A stretch of DNA of 64,000 nucleotides from Clostridia bacterium (GCA_017507045.1 JAFWBP010000012.1:62001-126000); one strand, 5' to 3'; numbered from the stretch's first letter, positions 7,298 to 16,531 are shown. Notes: a model not told the origin generated them from the sequence alone. Numbers and translations: made by a program.

Positions 7298-8620
7298 TTA
7301 ATTTTCGCGGAAAAATTCTTCGTAAACGGCTCGCACGGTGCGCTCGTAATTCGCGTTATCTACCCCAACTATGATATTGAGCTCGGAGGAGCCTTGATCG
7401 ATCATCCGCACGTTCACGCCCGTTCGTGCAATAGCGGAAAACAGGCGCGCCGAGATACCAACGTTCCTGCTCATACCGTGCCCTACTACGGCGATCAGCG
7501 CAACATCGGAGAAAACGTTCATCCGATCGGGCGATACCACTTCCTCGATTTCTTTGCACACCTCTTGCAGCACGCCGTGTGCAAGTTCGGCGCTATCAAT
7601 AACGAAAGACATCGTGTCGATTCCCGAGGGTATATGCTCGAAGGAGATACCATGTCTGAAAAGGATCTCCAAAACACGCAACGCAAAGCCGATTTCCGCG
7701 TTCATCAAAGATTTCTCGAGGAAAATGACGGTGAAGTTCTTTTTGCCTGCAATTCCCGTTACGGGCAGTGCGCTCGGGCGGCACTTTTGCGTGGGCAAAA
7801 TAACGGTGCCCTCATCTTCCGGACGGAAGGTGTTCTTAATCAAAATCGGAATATCCGCCTCACGCACGGGGAAAATGGATTCGCTGTGCAAAACGTTTGC
7901 TCCCATGTAGGAAAGCTCACGGAGCTCCTTGTAGGAGAGCGAACGAATGCCTGCCGGGTTGGCAACGATGCGCGGATCACAGGCGAGAAAGCCGGAAACA
8001 TCCGTCCAATTCTCGTAGATATCTGCTCCCACAGCGCGTGCAACGATGGCGCCCGATACGTCGCTTCCGCCGCGGGAGAAGGTTTTCACATTCCCTTCGG
8101 CATCCGCGCCGTAAAATCCGGCAATAACTGCACGCTTCACACCCCTTAACGCGGCCCTCAAAAGAGCGTACGTTGTTGCACCGTTTAAGCGCCCATCTGT
8201 ACCGAATTTTATAACTTCGCTCGCTTCGATAAAGGGAATCTTTAAAAGCTCGGCCATAATGCGCCCTGCGAGATACTCGCCGCGAGAGGCTGCGTAATCT
8301 GCCGTGCGCACCGTTTCGATGCCGTTCTGCACCTCTGAAAGAAGCGCATCTATATCCATTTTTAAGCCGAGCTCATGCACGATTCCACGAAAGCGATCGG
8401 CGATTTTTTGATAGGAACTCCCAACATGCCCCCCCTCAAGCACTTCTTCAAGCGTTTGGTAGAGAAGATCGGTTACTTTAATATCTCCACTGAAACGCTT
8501 ACCGGGTGCAGAGACGACGACGTACCTTCTATCCTCATCCGATTCGAGAATGCGCTTGATGCGCAACATGTTGGTGCCATCTGCCATTGAGGTGCCGCCG
8601 AATTTACAAACCTTAATCAT
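7298..8620 (-). CDS. lysC: aspartate kinase
   Basis: Phosphorylates aspartate at the head of the lysine, threonine, methionine and diaminopimelate pathways. The 440-residue product starts with the kinase signature KFGGTSMADG, has the amino-acid kinase core (SRGGSDVSGAIVARAVGADIYENWTDVSG) and ends in two ACT regulatory domains (SFVID..., then ISARLFSAIARTGVNVRMID). The length matches the monofunctional class with duplicated ACT, so feedback inhibition is expected. The start at 8620 has GGGAGAT upstream and overlaps the DUF1015 stop by 8 bp; an in-frame start 13 codons earlier would extend further into that gene. It is the last gene of the cdaA transcript. Confidence 0.94.
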   Translation of the reverse strand: MIKVCKFGGTSMADGTNMLRIKRILESDEDRRYVVVSAPGKRFSGDIKVTDLLYQTLEEVLEGGHVGSSYQKIADRFRGIVHELGLKMDIDALLSEVQNGIETVRTADYAASRGEYLAGRIMAELLKIPFIEASEVIKFGTDGRLNGATTYALLRAALRGVKRAVIAGFYGADAEGNVKTFSRGGSDVSGAIVARAVGADIYENWTDVSGFLACDPRIVANPAGIRSLSYKELRELSYMGANVLHSESIFPVREADIPILIKNTFRPEDEGTVILPTQKCRPSALPVTGIAGKKNFTVIFLEKSLMNAEIGFALRVLEILFRHGISFEHIPSGIDTMSFVIDSAELAHGVLQEVCKEIEEVVSPDRMNVFSDVALIAVVGHGMSRNVGISARLFSAIARTGVNVRMIDQGSSELNIIVGVDNANYERTVRAVYEEFFREN

Positions 8621-9761
8621 AGCTGATCTCCCTGCCCTCCAGGGCATAACGTGCTTCATGCTCCTCCCCCACGGTGAACGTGTATGCGGGGAGCAACCTT
8701 CCGCTCTTTATATATGCGAACACCTCTTCTGCTTCCGGAGGAGGGAACGCAACCGCCACGCAATCTTCTTCGTTTGCGCGCTTTTGAAGCTCTTCTCTCG
8801 CGACATGGTACTGCGTTCCGCCGTTTCTTTTCAAAAATTCTGTGATAACGGCATCCGCTTTTATGATCGCCTCCGTTGTATTGCGCAGGGTGGGCGTGAG
8901 CGTTCCTCCCACCTCTTTGCACTTTACGTTTCTTTTAAAATAATCACGGAAGATTTCAGCATCCACATCCGCCAGTAGCCTGTGCAACGGGCGCAGGCGC
9001 ACGGCTTCATCGTAGATATTGTAGAACTCCGCAAGTGCAAACCGAGAAGGATGATTTTCGCATTGCTCTGCATTGAGCGATTCTTTCAACTTCTCCCAAT
9101 AAAGCTTCGCCGCAACGAGCTCTTCGATCCCTTCCGACACCGCAAAAACCGGATCTCCGTTCGCGTGCATATCCTCCGCCACCTCCACGGCAACGAAATC
9201 TGGAATAAAATAGCCGCGTAGCCTTCCGCCGCCCTCCATGAGTTCGAAATCGTAGAGCTGTTCAAGATCATCACCCAAAGAGCGCATGATCTTGCTGCGC
9301 TTATCGCGATAGAGAACAGTTATGTGGGGAAACTCAAGCGGAAGGCGCTCGCGCGCCGCAAGGAGCGCTTGCACCGTGCACTTATCAAAGTTTTGCGCAG
9401 GGCGAACGGGAGAACTCTGCCCTTCCTTGAAAGTAAAGCTTTCAAGATCAATACAAGCGAGAATTCCACGCCGCATCCCAGACATGGTGGTGCGCTCCGT
9501 CATGATAAATCCGCGCGCAAGCTTTTCGATGCTATCGCTTTCCAGCGCCGCATACATGCACGCACGAATCTCTTCAAGGGCAGATCTTTCCCCTTCTTTC
9601 GACACATGAAAGCGGAGCGTAGAGGGATGATCGCCCACCTTACGCTCCACGCGCGGCCAATATTCCAAATCGCGTGAAAAACGATCCGGCGCAATCACCG
9701 CCCAACTTTCAAAATCCTTCCGCGGCAGAAACATCCGCGGTACTCTCAAACAATATTTCAT
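8613..9761 (-). CDS. DUF1015 family protein
   Basis: Cytoplasmic protein of 382 residues in the DUF1015 (PF06245) family. It has the opening RVPRMFLPRKDFESWAVIAPDRFS and the central block GILACIDLESFTFKEG..SPVRPAQNFDK..ERLPLEFPHITVL that I recognise from that family. Members often sit near serine or other amino-acid biosynthesis genes; here the neighbour is aspartokinase. No catalytic activity can be assigned. The start at 9761 is favoured because its ATG overlaps the stop of the 32-residue ORF upstream (TAATG), which implies translational coupling, and no Shine-Dalgarno is visible. A GTG start at 9794 is possible but would lie inside that ORF. Confidence 0.85.
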   Translation of the reverse strand: MKYCLRVPRMFLPRKDFESWAVIAPDRFSRDLEYWPRVERKVGDHPSTLRFHVSKEGERSALEEIRACMYAALESDSIEKLARGFIMTERTTMSGMRRGILACIDLESFTFKEGQSSPVRPAQNFDKCTVQALLAARERLPLEFPHITVLYRDKRSKIMRSLGDDLEQLYDFELMEGGGRLRGYFIPDFVAVEVAEDMHANGDPVFAVSEGIEELVAAKLYWEKLKESLNAEQCENHPSRFALAEFYNIYDEAVRLRPLHRLLADVDAEIFRDYFKRNVKCKEVGGTLTPTLRNTTEAIIKADAVITEFLKRNGGTQYHVAREELQKRANEEDCVAVAFPPPEAEEVFAYIKSGRLLPAYTFTVGEEHEARYALEGREISYD

Positions 9762-9859
9762 TAGATTACATGAATGATCACGGCACAAACACACGCTAAA
9801 ATGAGGGCGAGAATTTTCAGCGGCACGTTACGCGTAAAAAACCGTCCGATGGTTTTCAT
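9761..9859 (-). CDS. 32-residue single-helix protein, CdaR-membrane-helix-like
   Basis: A tiny ORF linking cdaA and the DUF1015 gene. Its ATG overlaps the cdaA stop (TGATG) and its TAA overlaps the next ATG (TAATG), so both junctions suggest coupled translation. It encodes one hydrophobic helix after a basic stretch: RNVPLKILALILACVCAVI at residues 10-28. This resembles the N-terminal membrane helix of CdaR/YbbR (basic, then xxKIxALxxAxxL), the regulator normally encoded directly after cdaA. The CdaR extracytoplasmic YbbR repeats are absent. Either a remnant or a minimal CdaA partner. The similarity is judged by eye over a short stretch. Confidence 0.65.
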   Translation of the reverse strand: MKTIGRFFTRNVPLKILALILACVCAVIIHVI

Positions 9860-10689
9860 CAGTTCTTGCCCTCCGCGTTAAATTCTTTCCAATAATACTC
9901 CTTCAAAAAGCGCTTGAGGCCTTCCGAATCAACGTAGCGCACAATCTCTCCGCGCTTTGCAACGGAAACAATACCCGTCTCTTCCGAAACGATGATCGTG
10001 GAAACATCGGCAACTTCCGTAATACCGATGCCTGCGCGGTGACGGGTGCCGTAATCCTTGGGGAAATCCTTCTGCGTGAGGGGCAAGAAACAGCCTGCCG
10101 CCTGAATCTTATCGCCGTAGATGATCATTGCGCCATCGTGCAAAGGTGCTTTGGGAATGAAAATACCCTCGATGAGCTGACCTGAAATCTTTGCATTCAG
10201 CGTAACGCCGCTCTCGATAATATCGCGCGGCAAATTACCGTTGGAAAGCACGATAAGCGCACCCGTGTTCATCTTGGCGAGGTTTTGCACCGCCTTTACG
10301 ATTCCGGAAACGTATTCATCCGCACGCACTGTGACGGCAGCTTGCTTCATCGCGGTCACAGAAGAAGCGGTGATGTTCGTGCGTTTGCCGACGTTCCAGA
10401 TTCCGCGCTTAATTTCAACATTGAAGAGAAACAGGAAGAATAAGGAAAGAAGAAGGAAAAACGTGAAGAAAGCGTTGATGCCCAGCCGCTCTGAAAAAAG
10501 CGTTATCCCCCCCATCAAAAGGATGAGAAAGATATAGAGTGCAATAAAGCGCTTGGCGTTGTTTTCCCAAAGCGTTCTGAACACGGAATAGAGAATGATT
10601 GCGAAAAAGAGCGCTTCCAAAACCAATATCCATTGAAATTCGCTAAAAACGGATTGGATGCCCTCCCACACCTCTTCAAACGTACGCAT
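9859..10689 (-). CDS. cdaA: diadenylate cyclase CdaA
   Basis: Makes cyclic di-AMP from two ATP. The 276-residue protein has three N-terminal membrane helices (about 18-38, 46-65, 72-90), then a DAC domain with the catalytic DGA (APLHDGAMIIYGDKI) and RHR (YGTRHRAGIGI) motifs and the SEETGIVSVAKRG block. This is the standard membrane-bound CdaA layout of Bacillota. AAGGAG lies about 8 nt before the start. The usual downstream partners cdaR and glmM are missing; a 32-residue single-helix ORF, a DUF1015 gene and lysC follow. c-di-AMP controls potassium and osmolyte handling. Confidence 0.96.
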   Translation of the reverse strand: MRTFEEVWEGIQSVFSEFQWILVLEALFFAIILYSVFRTLWENNAKRFIALYIFLILLMGGITLFSERLGINAFFTFFLLLSLFFLFLFNVEIKRGIWNVGKRTNITASSVTAMKQAAVTVRADEYVSGIVKAVQNLAKMNTGALIVLSNGNLPRDIIESGVTLNAKISGQLIEGIFIPKAPLHDGAMIIYGDKIQAAGCFLPLTQKDFPKDYGTRHRAGIGITEVADVSTIIVSEETGIVSVAKRGEIVRYVDSEGLKRFLKEYYWKEFNAEGKN

Positions 10690-10739
10690 GCCTTAACTCC
10701 TTATTTATTGACGCTCGTTTTCCAGCGCCTTTCAATTTT

Positions 10740-10768
10740 ATTATAGCTGTTTTGCTGTAAAAAAGCAA
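10740..10768 (-). promoter_or_regulatory. promoter of the cdaA operon
   Basis: Minus strand: TTGCTT (10768-10763), 17-bp spacer, TATAAT (10745-10740). The expected transcription start is about 45 nt upstream of the cdaA start codon. Confidence 0.7.
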
Positions 10769-10791
10769 AGACTTTTTTCTAATTATTTCCG

Positions 10792-11778
10792 TCACGTGAA
10801 AAATATTTTCGCAATAGCCGCCGAAAGCGCTCCGGATTTCGAGTAAAGCCCGCTCCGCATTCCAGCCGAGAGCGCGTATAGGCGCAGATATAGAGCGCGC
10901 GCACGCTCTCTACCGAGGCGATTGAGTGCTTCCCGATTTTTGATGACGGGGTACTTTTTCATACCGAGAGCTAAAGCGATCTCCTCATCGGAGCCACGCA
11001 TGCCCGCGATCTCCGTGAGGGTGCGGTAATATGAAGTGAGAGAAGCGAGGGCGGCGTTTTCATCGTAACCCTTTTCCATGAGATCGTGCAAGATCTCGTT
11101 GAAGGCGGAATGGTTGCCGTAAGAGGCCGCCTCCGTGAGCTTAAAGAGCTTATATTCTACGTCCTTTGCAACGTACTCTGCAACCGCCTCGCGCGTGATC
11201 CTTCCCCCTTCGCCGAAAAGTTCCTTGAGTTTCTTGATCTCAAGGCTCATGCGTGCCGCATCTGAATTGCAATACTGCACGAGAAGGCTTGCCGCGTCGC
11301 CATCGATGGAAACCTCTGCGCGTTTTGCAACACCGCTAACCCAACGGGCGAGCACATCGGGCTCTTCTTTGGCGCAATCGACGAAGACAATATCCTTCTT
11401 GCGCTTAAGCTCTGCGCCCCGTTTTCCACTTCCTGCATTCACGATGAGAAGCACCGTGGAGGGGCATGGTTTTGCGCAGTAGGGCTTCAGCGCCTGCTCC
11501 CATTCCTTTTCCGTGGGGTAAAATTCGTGGATGCGCACAAGACGCCGTTCATCGAAGAAGGGTAGCGTGTATAATTCCGAAACGAGTGCGGTGAGCCGCT
11601 CGCCGCGAAGCAACTCCCCTTCGTATCGTACGTCGTTAAGGGTGGGCTGTGTGAGCGCACACGCCGTGCGAATTGCCGCAACGGCATGATCGCGAAAGTA
11701 CGCCTCCTCTCCTTCAACGAGATACACGCTATGCAGCCCCACTTCTTTGAGGCTTTTTGCAAGTTGAACGAATTTCAT
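10792..11778 (-). CDS. holA: DNA polymerase III subunit delta
   Basis: Clamp-loader subunit that opens the beta sliding clamp. The 328-residue length and sequence fit HolA: N-terminal LHSVYLVEGEEAYFRDHAV, a central domain with LPFFDERRLVRI, and a C-terminal collar region with YKLFKLTEAASYGN, YDENAALASLTSYYRTL and ALNRLGRERARALYLRLY. The C-terminal domain packs with delta prime and gamma/tau. The start overlaps the comEC stop by 4 bp (ATGA), a comEC-holA arrangement common in Clostridia. Confidence 0.93.
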   Translation of the reverse strand: MKFVQLAKSLKEVGLHSVYLVEGEEAYFRDHAVAAIRTACALTQPTLNDVRYEGELLRGERLTALVSELYTLPFFDERRLVRIHEFYPTEKEWEQALKPYCAKPCPSTVLLIVNAGSGKRGAELKRKKDIVFVDCAKEEPDVLARWVSGVAKRAEVSIDGDAASLLVQYCNSDAARMSLEIKKLKELFGEGGRITREAVAEYVAKDVEYKLFKLTEAASYGNHSAFNEILHDLMEKGYDENAALASLTSYYRTLTEIAGMRGSDEEIALALGMKKYPVIKNREALNRLGRERARALYLRLYALSAGMRSGLYSKSGALSAAIAKIFFT

Positions 11779-13766
11779 ATCGCTTTGATTATACCATCTT
11801 CAAAGGAAAATAGCAAGCCTCCGCTCGCCGAATCAATGAACAAATCTGCGCCGACGGTAGCGGATTTTTCAAAATCGAAGGCGATAACAATGCCCTCCCC
11901 CATCACGGTGAGCGTATGCCTCGTTTCGTAGCGGAATGTGAGCCCACCGAGCGACGCCGTTTCCGCAAAGATTACAGGCGTTTTCTTCAATCCCGTAGCA
12001 ATTTCATCACGCACATAGATCGCTCGCGTATCGAGAAATGCAGCACAGTTGATGCCATCAAGCTCTTCTTCGGAGAGAACGAACACCGCATCGAGCGTAC
12101 CGCCGTAGTTGCGCGAAAGGAAATCCTCCGCGTGGCGCTTAAGGATATCTCCATCAATGATGAGCACGTTCACTTCCGGCGTGCGAATGAGCGCGGCACA
12201 TCCGCTTCCACGCGTGTAGACGGAAATTCTTCCGCCCGCAAATACGGCATTTTGGAAGAGAACGGCAAGAGAAAATACTACCGCAAGCAGCGCCGCCACA
12301 CCTGCGCGCACGGAAACCCGCATGCGGAAGCGTTCCGAAAGAAGTAGCGTGGCTATGAGCCAAACGACGGCACCCATGCCCAAGGAGAAGCCCGTAAGAA
12401 CGAAGGAGAAATCCCCAAATGAGAAGATAAGCAACAGAAGAGCAAGAAGCCCCTTTGGCGCTGCCAAAAGAAATGCTCCTGCCGGCGCAATGATGAGCGC
12501 CAACACTGAAAAGAGCAGCACCGTAAGAAAGAGCGCAGGCAGTAGCGGAATTAAGAAGAGGTTGAGCAAAAATCCCCACACGGAGAAATAGCCGAACGTT
12601 TCCAGAAGAATGGGAAAGGTGAAAAATTGAACGGAGAGATTTGCCGCAAAATAATTTGAAATAAAGCGCGGGAAGCGAGGAATACGCCCGAAGAGGCGGG
12701 AAAGCGTACCGGAAAACAGAGCGAGGCCGAGGCAGGCGCCGAAAGAAAGGCGCATTCCTGCCGAAAGAAATTCTGCCGGCGAGAGGAAGAGCACAATAAT
12801 TGCCGCCAGCGAAATCGATTGCAAAAAATCGTACTTTCGGCCGATTGCGCGATACCCGCCGAGCACGGCACACATGATGAGTGCACGTACCGAGGAGACG
12901 GTGAATGCGCACAGTGCCGCATACAAAAAGGCCACCGCAATTGCCGGGAAAAACGCCTTCCTTCTCAATGGCTTAAAAAGGAGCAACACTGCGCCAAAGA
13001 GAATGCCGATATGCAGCCCCGATACGGCGAAGATATGCGCAATGCCGCCCGTGCGCACCGCATCAAGAAGGCCCGCATCCATGCCGTGCGAATTGCCCGT
13101 GAGAAGCGCATAGGCAATTTGTGCCTCCGCGCCTCCCATATCGGCGTTAAGGCGATCGTAGAGCGCGGAGCTCAGCCGCAGAAAGACGTTCGGCGAAGTG
13201 CCCACTTTTTGGTACGAAACGGAACCGGCCTCATAGCGGATGTCACTGTAGAAGAGGTATTCCGAATAGCTATCTCCGGACACGGGTAGGCCATTTCTCG
13301 TCACCTTTGATTCAAAGCTTATGATATCACCAGAACGCACGTTCTCTGAAAGAACGTACGCCCGCATCTTCCCTCCCACGGAGACGTTATTGAGCGTGAG
13401 ATCTTCGAGAAGCACTTCTGCGTAGCCGTTTGAAAAGGAAAAGGAGGTTACGGTTCCCGAAACGGTGTATTGGCCATCTTGCTTCCCATTCAAAAAGCTC
13501 TCCGTATAGAAGTGCATGCCGGAAGCACCCATTCCACCGAAGAGAATCACCGCACAGATAAGGAAGATCACGCGCTTTTTCGAAAGCGGGAAGAGCGCGA
13601 AGAGGAGAAAAACTAAGAGAAAACAAAAATCGGAGGGTGCGATCCCACCGAAACGTATGCGAGAATAGAGAAAGATTCCGAATACGAGCCCAAAGGCACA
13701 AAAAACGAGCGGGCGAAGATTGATACGCGGCAGTTTTTCATCTTTCACGCACTCTTCTTTATACAT
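11775..13766 (-). CDS. comEC: ComEC/Rec2 family DNA-uptake channel with degenerate metallo-hydrolase tail
   Basis: Polytopic inner-membrane protein of the competence family, 663 residues. It has an N-terminal OB-like domain (DUF4131 region, about 75-185), the competence membrane domain with IAHIFAVSGLHIGILFGAV and RALIMCAVLGGYRAIGRKYD, and many helices to about residue 500. The C-terminal part follows the metallo-beta-lactamase outline (VLIIDGD...TLDAVFVLSEEELDGI), but the metal-binding HxHxDH is absent. The start at 13766 has GGAGGG 4 nt upstream; the other in-frame ATG at 13778 does not. A DNA-import role is inferred from the family. Confidence 0.88.
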   Translation of the reverse strand: MYKEECVKDEKLPRINLRPLVFCAFGLVFGIFLYSRIRFGGIAPSDFCFLLVFLLFALFPLSKKRVIFLICAVILFGGMGASGMHFYTESFLNGKQDGQYTVSGTVTSFSFSNGYAEVLLEDLTLNNVSVGGKMRAYVLSENVRSGDIISFESKVTRNGLPVSGDSYSEYLFYSDIRYEAGSVSYQKVGTSPNVFLRLSSALYDRLNADMGGAEAQIAYALLTGNSHGMDAGLLDAVRTGGIAHIFAVSGLHIGILFGAVLLLFKPLRRKAFFPAIAVAFLYAALCAFTVSSVRALIMCAVLGGYRAIGRKYDFLQSISLAAIIVLFLSPAEFLSAGMRLSFGACLGLALFSGTLSRLFGRIPRFPRFISNYFAANLSVQFFTFPILLETFGYFSVWGFLLNLFLIPLLPALFLTVLLFSVLALIIAPAGAFLLAAPKGLLALLLLIFSFGDFSFVLTGFSLGMGAVVWLIATLLLSERFRMRVSVRAGVAALLAVVFSLAVLFQNAVFAGGRISVYTRGSGCAALIRTPEVNVLIIDGDILKRHAEDFLSRNYGGTLDAVFVLSEEELDGINCAAFLDTRAIYVRDEIATGLKKTPVIFAETASLGGLTFRYETRHTLTVMGEGIVIAFDFEKSATVGADLFIDSASGGLLFSFEDGIIKAI

Positions 13767-13827
13767 GGTACCCTCCATTCTTGCGTATTCAAGTCCGCTT
13801 CTTTAGAAACGGCTTCATCACCGGAAA

Positions 13828-13849
13828 GGGCGAGCACGTATGCTCGCCC
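13828..13849 (-). terminator. hairpin between pnp and comEC
   Basis: GGGCGAGCA and TGCTCGCCC pair perfectly around CGTA. On the minus strand only TTTCC follows, so termination may be partial or the stem may simply protect the pnp 3' end. Confidence 0.5.
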
Positions 13850-13899
13850 CACCCAAATCACGTTTTTAACACCTCGCTATCAGGCAAGGGTGCTTTCTT

Positions 13900-15996
13900 T
13901 TAGGATAACTTCTCAAGAAGCTTGAAATCAATGCCCTTTTCGCCGATCTTGATGATGCGCACTTTCACAACGTCGCCAACGGAGAGCACATCCTCAACCT
14001 TCTCCACGCGCTTATCTGAAAGCTTGGAGATGTGGATCATGCCATCCTTGCCGGGAGCAAACTCTACGAATGCGCCCATCGTGGAGAGGATTCTCACAAC
14101 TCTTCCGATGAACATATCGCCCACTTCGGGATCGTGCACGATGGATTCGACGATCGCCTTCGCTTTGAGCGCCGCCTCCGCATCGCCGAAGGAAGCGATG
14201 CAAACGGTGCCATCGTCCTCGATATCGATCTTGGTACCCGTCTCTGCGATGATGGAGTTGATGACCTTGCCCTGTTTGCCAACGACATCGCCGATCTTCT
14301 CGGGATCGATCTTGAAGAAGATGATGCGAGGTGCGTACTTGGAAAGCTCGGGGCGAACTTCGGGCACGCACTCGAGCATTTTGGAGAGAATGAACTCTCT
14401 GCCCTCATTTGCCTGATTGATCGCCGTGTGCATGATCTCCTCGGAGATACCCTTGATCTTGATATCCATCTGGATTGCGGTGATTCCCTTCTTGGTGCCC
14501 GCTACCTTGAAATCCATATCGCCGAGGAAATCCTCAAGCCCCTGAATATCGGTGAGCACGCGGAATTCGCCCGTTTCCTGATTCTTGATAAGGCCCATAG
14601 CAACGCCTGCAACGGGTGCCTTGATCGGCACGCCTGCATCCATGAGCGCCATCGTGGAACCGCACACGGAAGCCATGGAAGAAGAACCGTTGGAAGAAAG
14701 GATATCGTTGACCACGCGGATTGCGTAAGGGAACTCTTCCTTGGGAGGGATCACGGGAATAAGTGCACGCTCTGCGAGGGCACCATGCCCGATTTCGCGC
14801 CTTCCGGGGCTTCTCAAAGCCTTTGCTTCACCCGTGCAGTAACCGGGGAAGTTGTATTGATGCATATAGCGCTTTTCCGTTTCATCATCGAGCCCTTCGA
14901 GCTTCTGCGCCGCTGCGAGCATATCGAGCGTGCAAGTCGTGAGGGTTTGCGTTTGGCCACGGGTGAACACAGCAGAACCGTGCGCGCGGGGCAGAACGCT
15001 GCTCTCGCACCAGATGGGGCGCACTTCCTTGAGCCCTCTGCCATCGGGGCGAATGCCCTTATCAAAGATCTTGGCGCGCACCTTCTCCTTGGTGAGGTAG
15101 TAAAGGCTATCTGCAATCTCGCGCTTGTTTTCTGGATAGCTCTGGAGCATGTGCTCCATCGTTTCCGCTTCAACCTTATCCTGGCGCTCCTGGCGCTCCT
15201 GACGGTCAAAGGTATCGAGCGCCCAATCAAGCTTTTCGCTTGCGTAAGCGCGAACGGCGTTATCGATCTCTTCGGGAATACGGTAAAGCTCGATCTCGCG
15301 CTTTTCCTTGCCTACGGCAGGAACGATCACCTCTTCGATATAGCGGCAGATCTTTGCGATCTCAGCCTGTCCGTACATGATAGCGCCAACCATTTCATCG
15401 TTCGTAACCTCGTCGGCTCCGGCCTCGATCATGAGGATGGCATCCTTCGTACCTGCGAGATTGAGGTGAATGGTGCTCTTTGCGCGCTGTTCGTAATCGG
15501 GGTTGATCACGTAATTGCCGTCTACGAGCCCTACGACAACGGAGCCGGTAGGCCCTGCCCAAGGAATATCGGAAATGGCAAGCGCAATCGAGGAGCCTAC
15601 CATGGCGAGGGGCTCGGGGCTTACGTCCGGCTCAACGGAGAGCGCCGTTGCCGTGACGACGACATCGTTGAAAAGTCCCTTCGGGAAGAGGGGGCGCAAC
15701 GGACGATCGATTAGGCGGGCTGTGAGGATCGCCTTATCGGAAGCTCTGCCCTCTCTGCGCTTGAATCCACCGGGAATCTTGCCGACGGCGAACATCTTTT
15801 CTTCATAGTCCACCTGAAGGGGGAAGAAATCCATGCCGTCGCGCGGTTTGGCGGACATACAGACGTTGACCATAACCGCCGTATCGCCGCTGCGAATTAC
15901 GCAACTGCCGTTAGCCTGCTCCGCATACTTGCCCGTTTCGACGACGACTTCTCTGCCACCCATCGTGAACCGAAATTCTCTGTAGTTTTGTGTCAT
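13900..15996 (-). CDS. pnp: polyribonucleotide nucleotidyltransferase (PNPase)
   Basis: Phosphorolytic 3'-5' exoribonuclease of the RNA degradosome, 698 residues. Order: RNase PH domain 1 (FTMGGREVVVETGKYAEQ, SDKAILTARLIDRPLRPLFP), helical linker, catalytic RNase PH domain 2 (GSAVFTRGQTQTL, SSNGSSSMASVCGSTMAL, GLEDFLGDMDFKVAGTKKGI), a KH domain with GKQGKVINSI and a C-terminal S1 domain (GDMFIGRVVRIL...GKDGMIHISKLSD). Full length. AGGAGAA precedes the start. It lies just downstream of rpsO, the conserved rpsO-pnp order. Confidence 0.97.
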   Translation of the reverse strand: MTQNYREFRFTMGGREVVVETGKYAEQANGSCVIRSGDTAVMVNVCMSAKPRDGMDFFPLQVDYEEKMFAVGKIPGGFKRREGRASDKAILTARLIDRPLRPLFPKGLFNDVVVTATALSVEPDVSPEPLAMVGSSIALAISDIPWAGPTGSVVVGLVDGNYVINPDYEQRAKSTIHLNLAGTKDAILMIEAGADEVTNDEMVGAIMYGQAEIAKICRYIEEVIVPAVGKEKREIELYRIPEEIDNAVRAYASEKLDWALDTFDRQERQERQDKVEAETMEHMLQSYPENKREIADSLYYLTKEKVRAKIFDKGIRPDGRGLKEVRPIWCESSVLPRAHGSAVFTRGQTQTLTTCTLDMLAAAQKLEGLDDETEKRYMHQYNFPGYCTGEAKALRSPGRREIGHGALAERALIPVIPPKEEFPYAIRVVNDILSSNGSSSMASVCGSTMALMDAGVPIKAPVAGVAMGLIKNQETGEFRVLTDIQGLEDFLGDMDFKVAGTKKGITAIQMDIKIKGISEEIMHTAINQANEGREFILSKMLECVPEVRPELSKYAPRIIFFKIDPEKIGDVVGKQGKVINSIIAETGTKIDIEDDGTVCIASFGDAEAALKAKAIVESIVHDPEVGDMFIGRVVRILSTMGAFVEFAPGKDGMIHISKLSDKRVEKVEDVLSVGDVVKVRIIKIGEKGIDFKLLEKLS

Positions 15997-16027
15997 GTTT
16001 GTTTCTCCTTATACTCCTATTCTTTGC

Positions 16028-16049
16028 CCCTGTGCCCCGTGGCACAGGG
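16028..16049 (-). promoter_or_regulatory. hairpin in the pnp leader
   Basis: CCCTGTGCC and GGCACAGGG pair perfectly around a four-base loop, 32 nt upstream of the pnp start codon. Stem-loops in pnp leaders are processed by RNase III and used for autoregulation in enterobacteria; the same use here is inference. Confidence 0.45.
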
Positions 16050-16148
16050 AGCGATTTACCAAATGATTCACACCGCATCGCCGTTTACAGCGCTCCCCTT
16101 TTGCAGGAAAGCGGCGCGCTGTGAAGGATGAGGTGGGATTTCCAACAA

Positions 16149-16176
16149 AAAAGGGCGGACAAAAGCCCCGCCCTTT
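16149..16176 (-). terminator. terminator after rpsO
   Basis: Minus strand: AAAGGGCGGGG and CCGCCCTT pair around a TTTTGT loop, followed by TTTTTTG. It lies 9 bp past the rpsO stop codon and would limit read-through into pnp. Confidence 0.85.
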
Positions 16177-16184
16177 CAGGTTTG

Positions 16185-16439
16185 TTACTTACGAAGTCCG
16201 AGTACTTCGATAACCGCTCTGTAACGCTCGATGTCCTTCGCCTTGAGGTAGTCCAAAAGACCGCGTCTCTTACCTACCATCTTGAGAAGGCCGCGGCGGG
16301 AGTGATTATCCTGCTTGTGAAGCTTGAGGTGCTCGTTGAGGTGGTTGATGCGCGCCGTAAGAAGTGCGATCTGAACCTCGGGAGAACCCGTATCACCCTC
16401 GTGCTGTGCGAACTTTGCGATGATTTCCGACTTTTCCAT
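16185..16439 (-). CDS. rpsO: 30S ribosomal protein S15
   Basis: Binds the 16S rRNA central-domain three-way junction early in small-subunit assembly. The 84-residue product has the family core ([32 protein letters not shown]) with the conserved [12 protein letters not shown] rRNA-binding segment. A good Shine-Dalgarno (GGAGGA) precedes it. The ~85-nt leader contains a small stem (TGCCGAAAGGCA), and S15 often represses its own mRNA through such leaders; this is not proven here. Confidence 0.97.
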   Translation of the reverse strand: MEKSEIIAKFAQHEGDTGSPEVQIALLTARINHLNEHLKLHKQDNHSRRGLLKMVGKRRGLLDYLKAKDIERYRAVIEVLGLRK

Positions 16440-16531
16440 TTGCGTTTATCCTCCTATGGAATTTGCCTTTCGGCATGCCGCGCAAGCCAAGAAATGCGTG
16501 GAGAGCGCAATTCCTCGCGTACGTCCTATAT

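Noticed and set aside
14032..15714. 560-codon plus-strand frame opposite pnp
   Set aside because: Antisense shadow of a clear PNPase; composition and lack of domains argue against coding.
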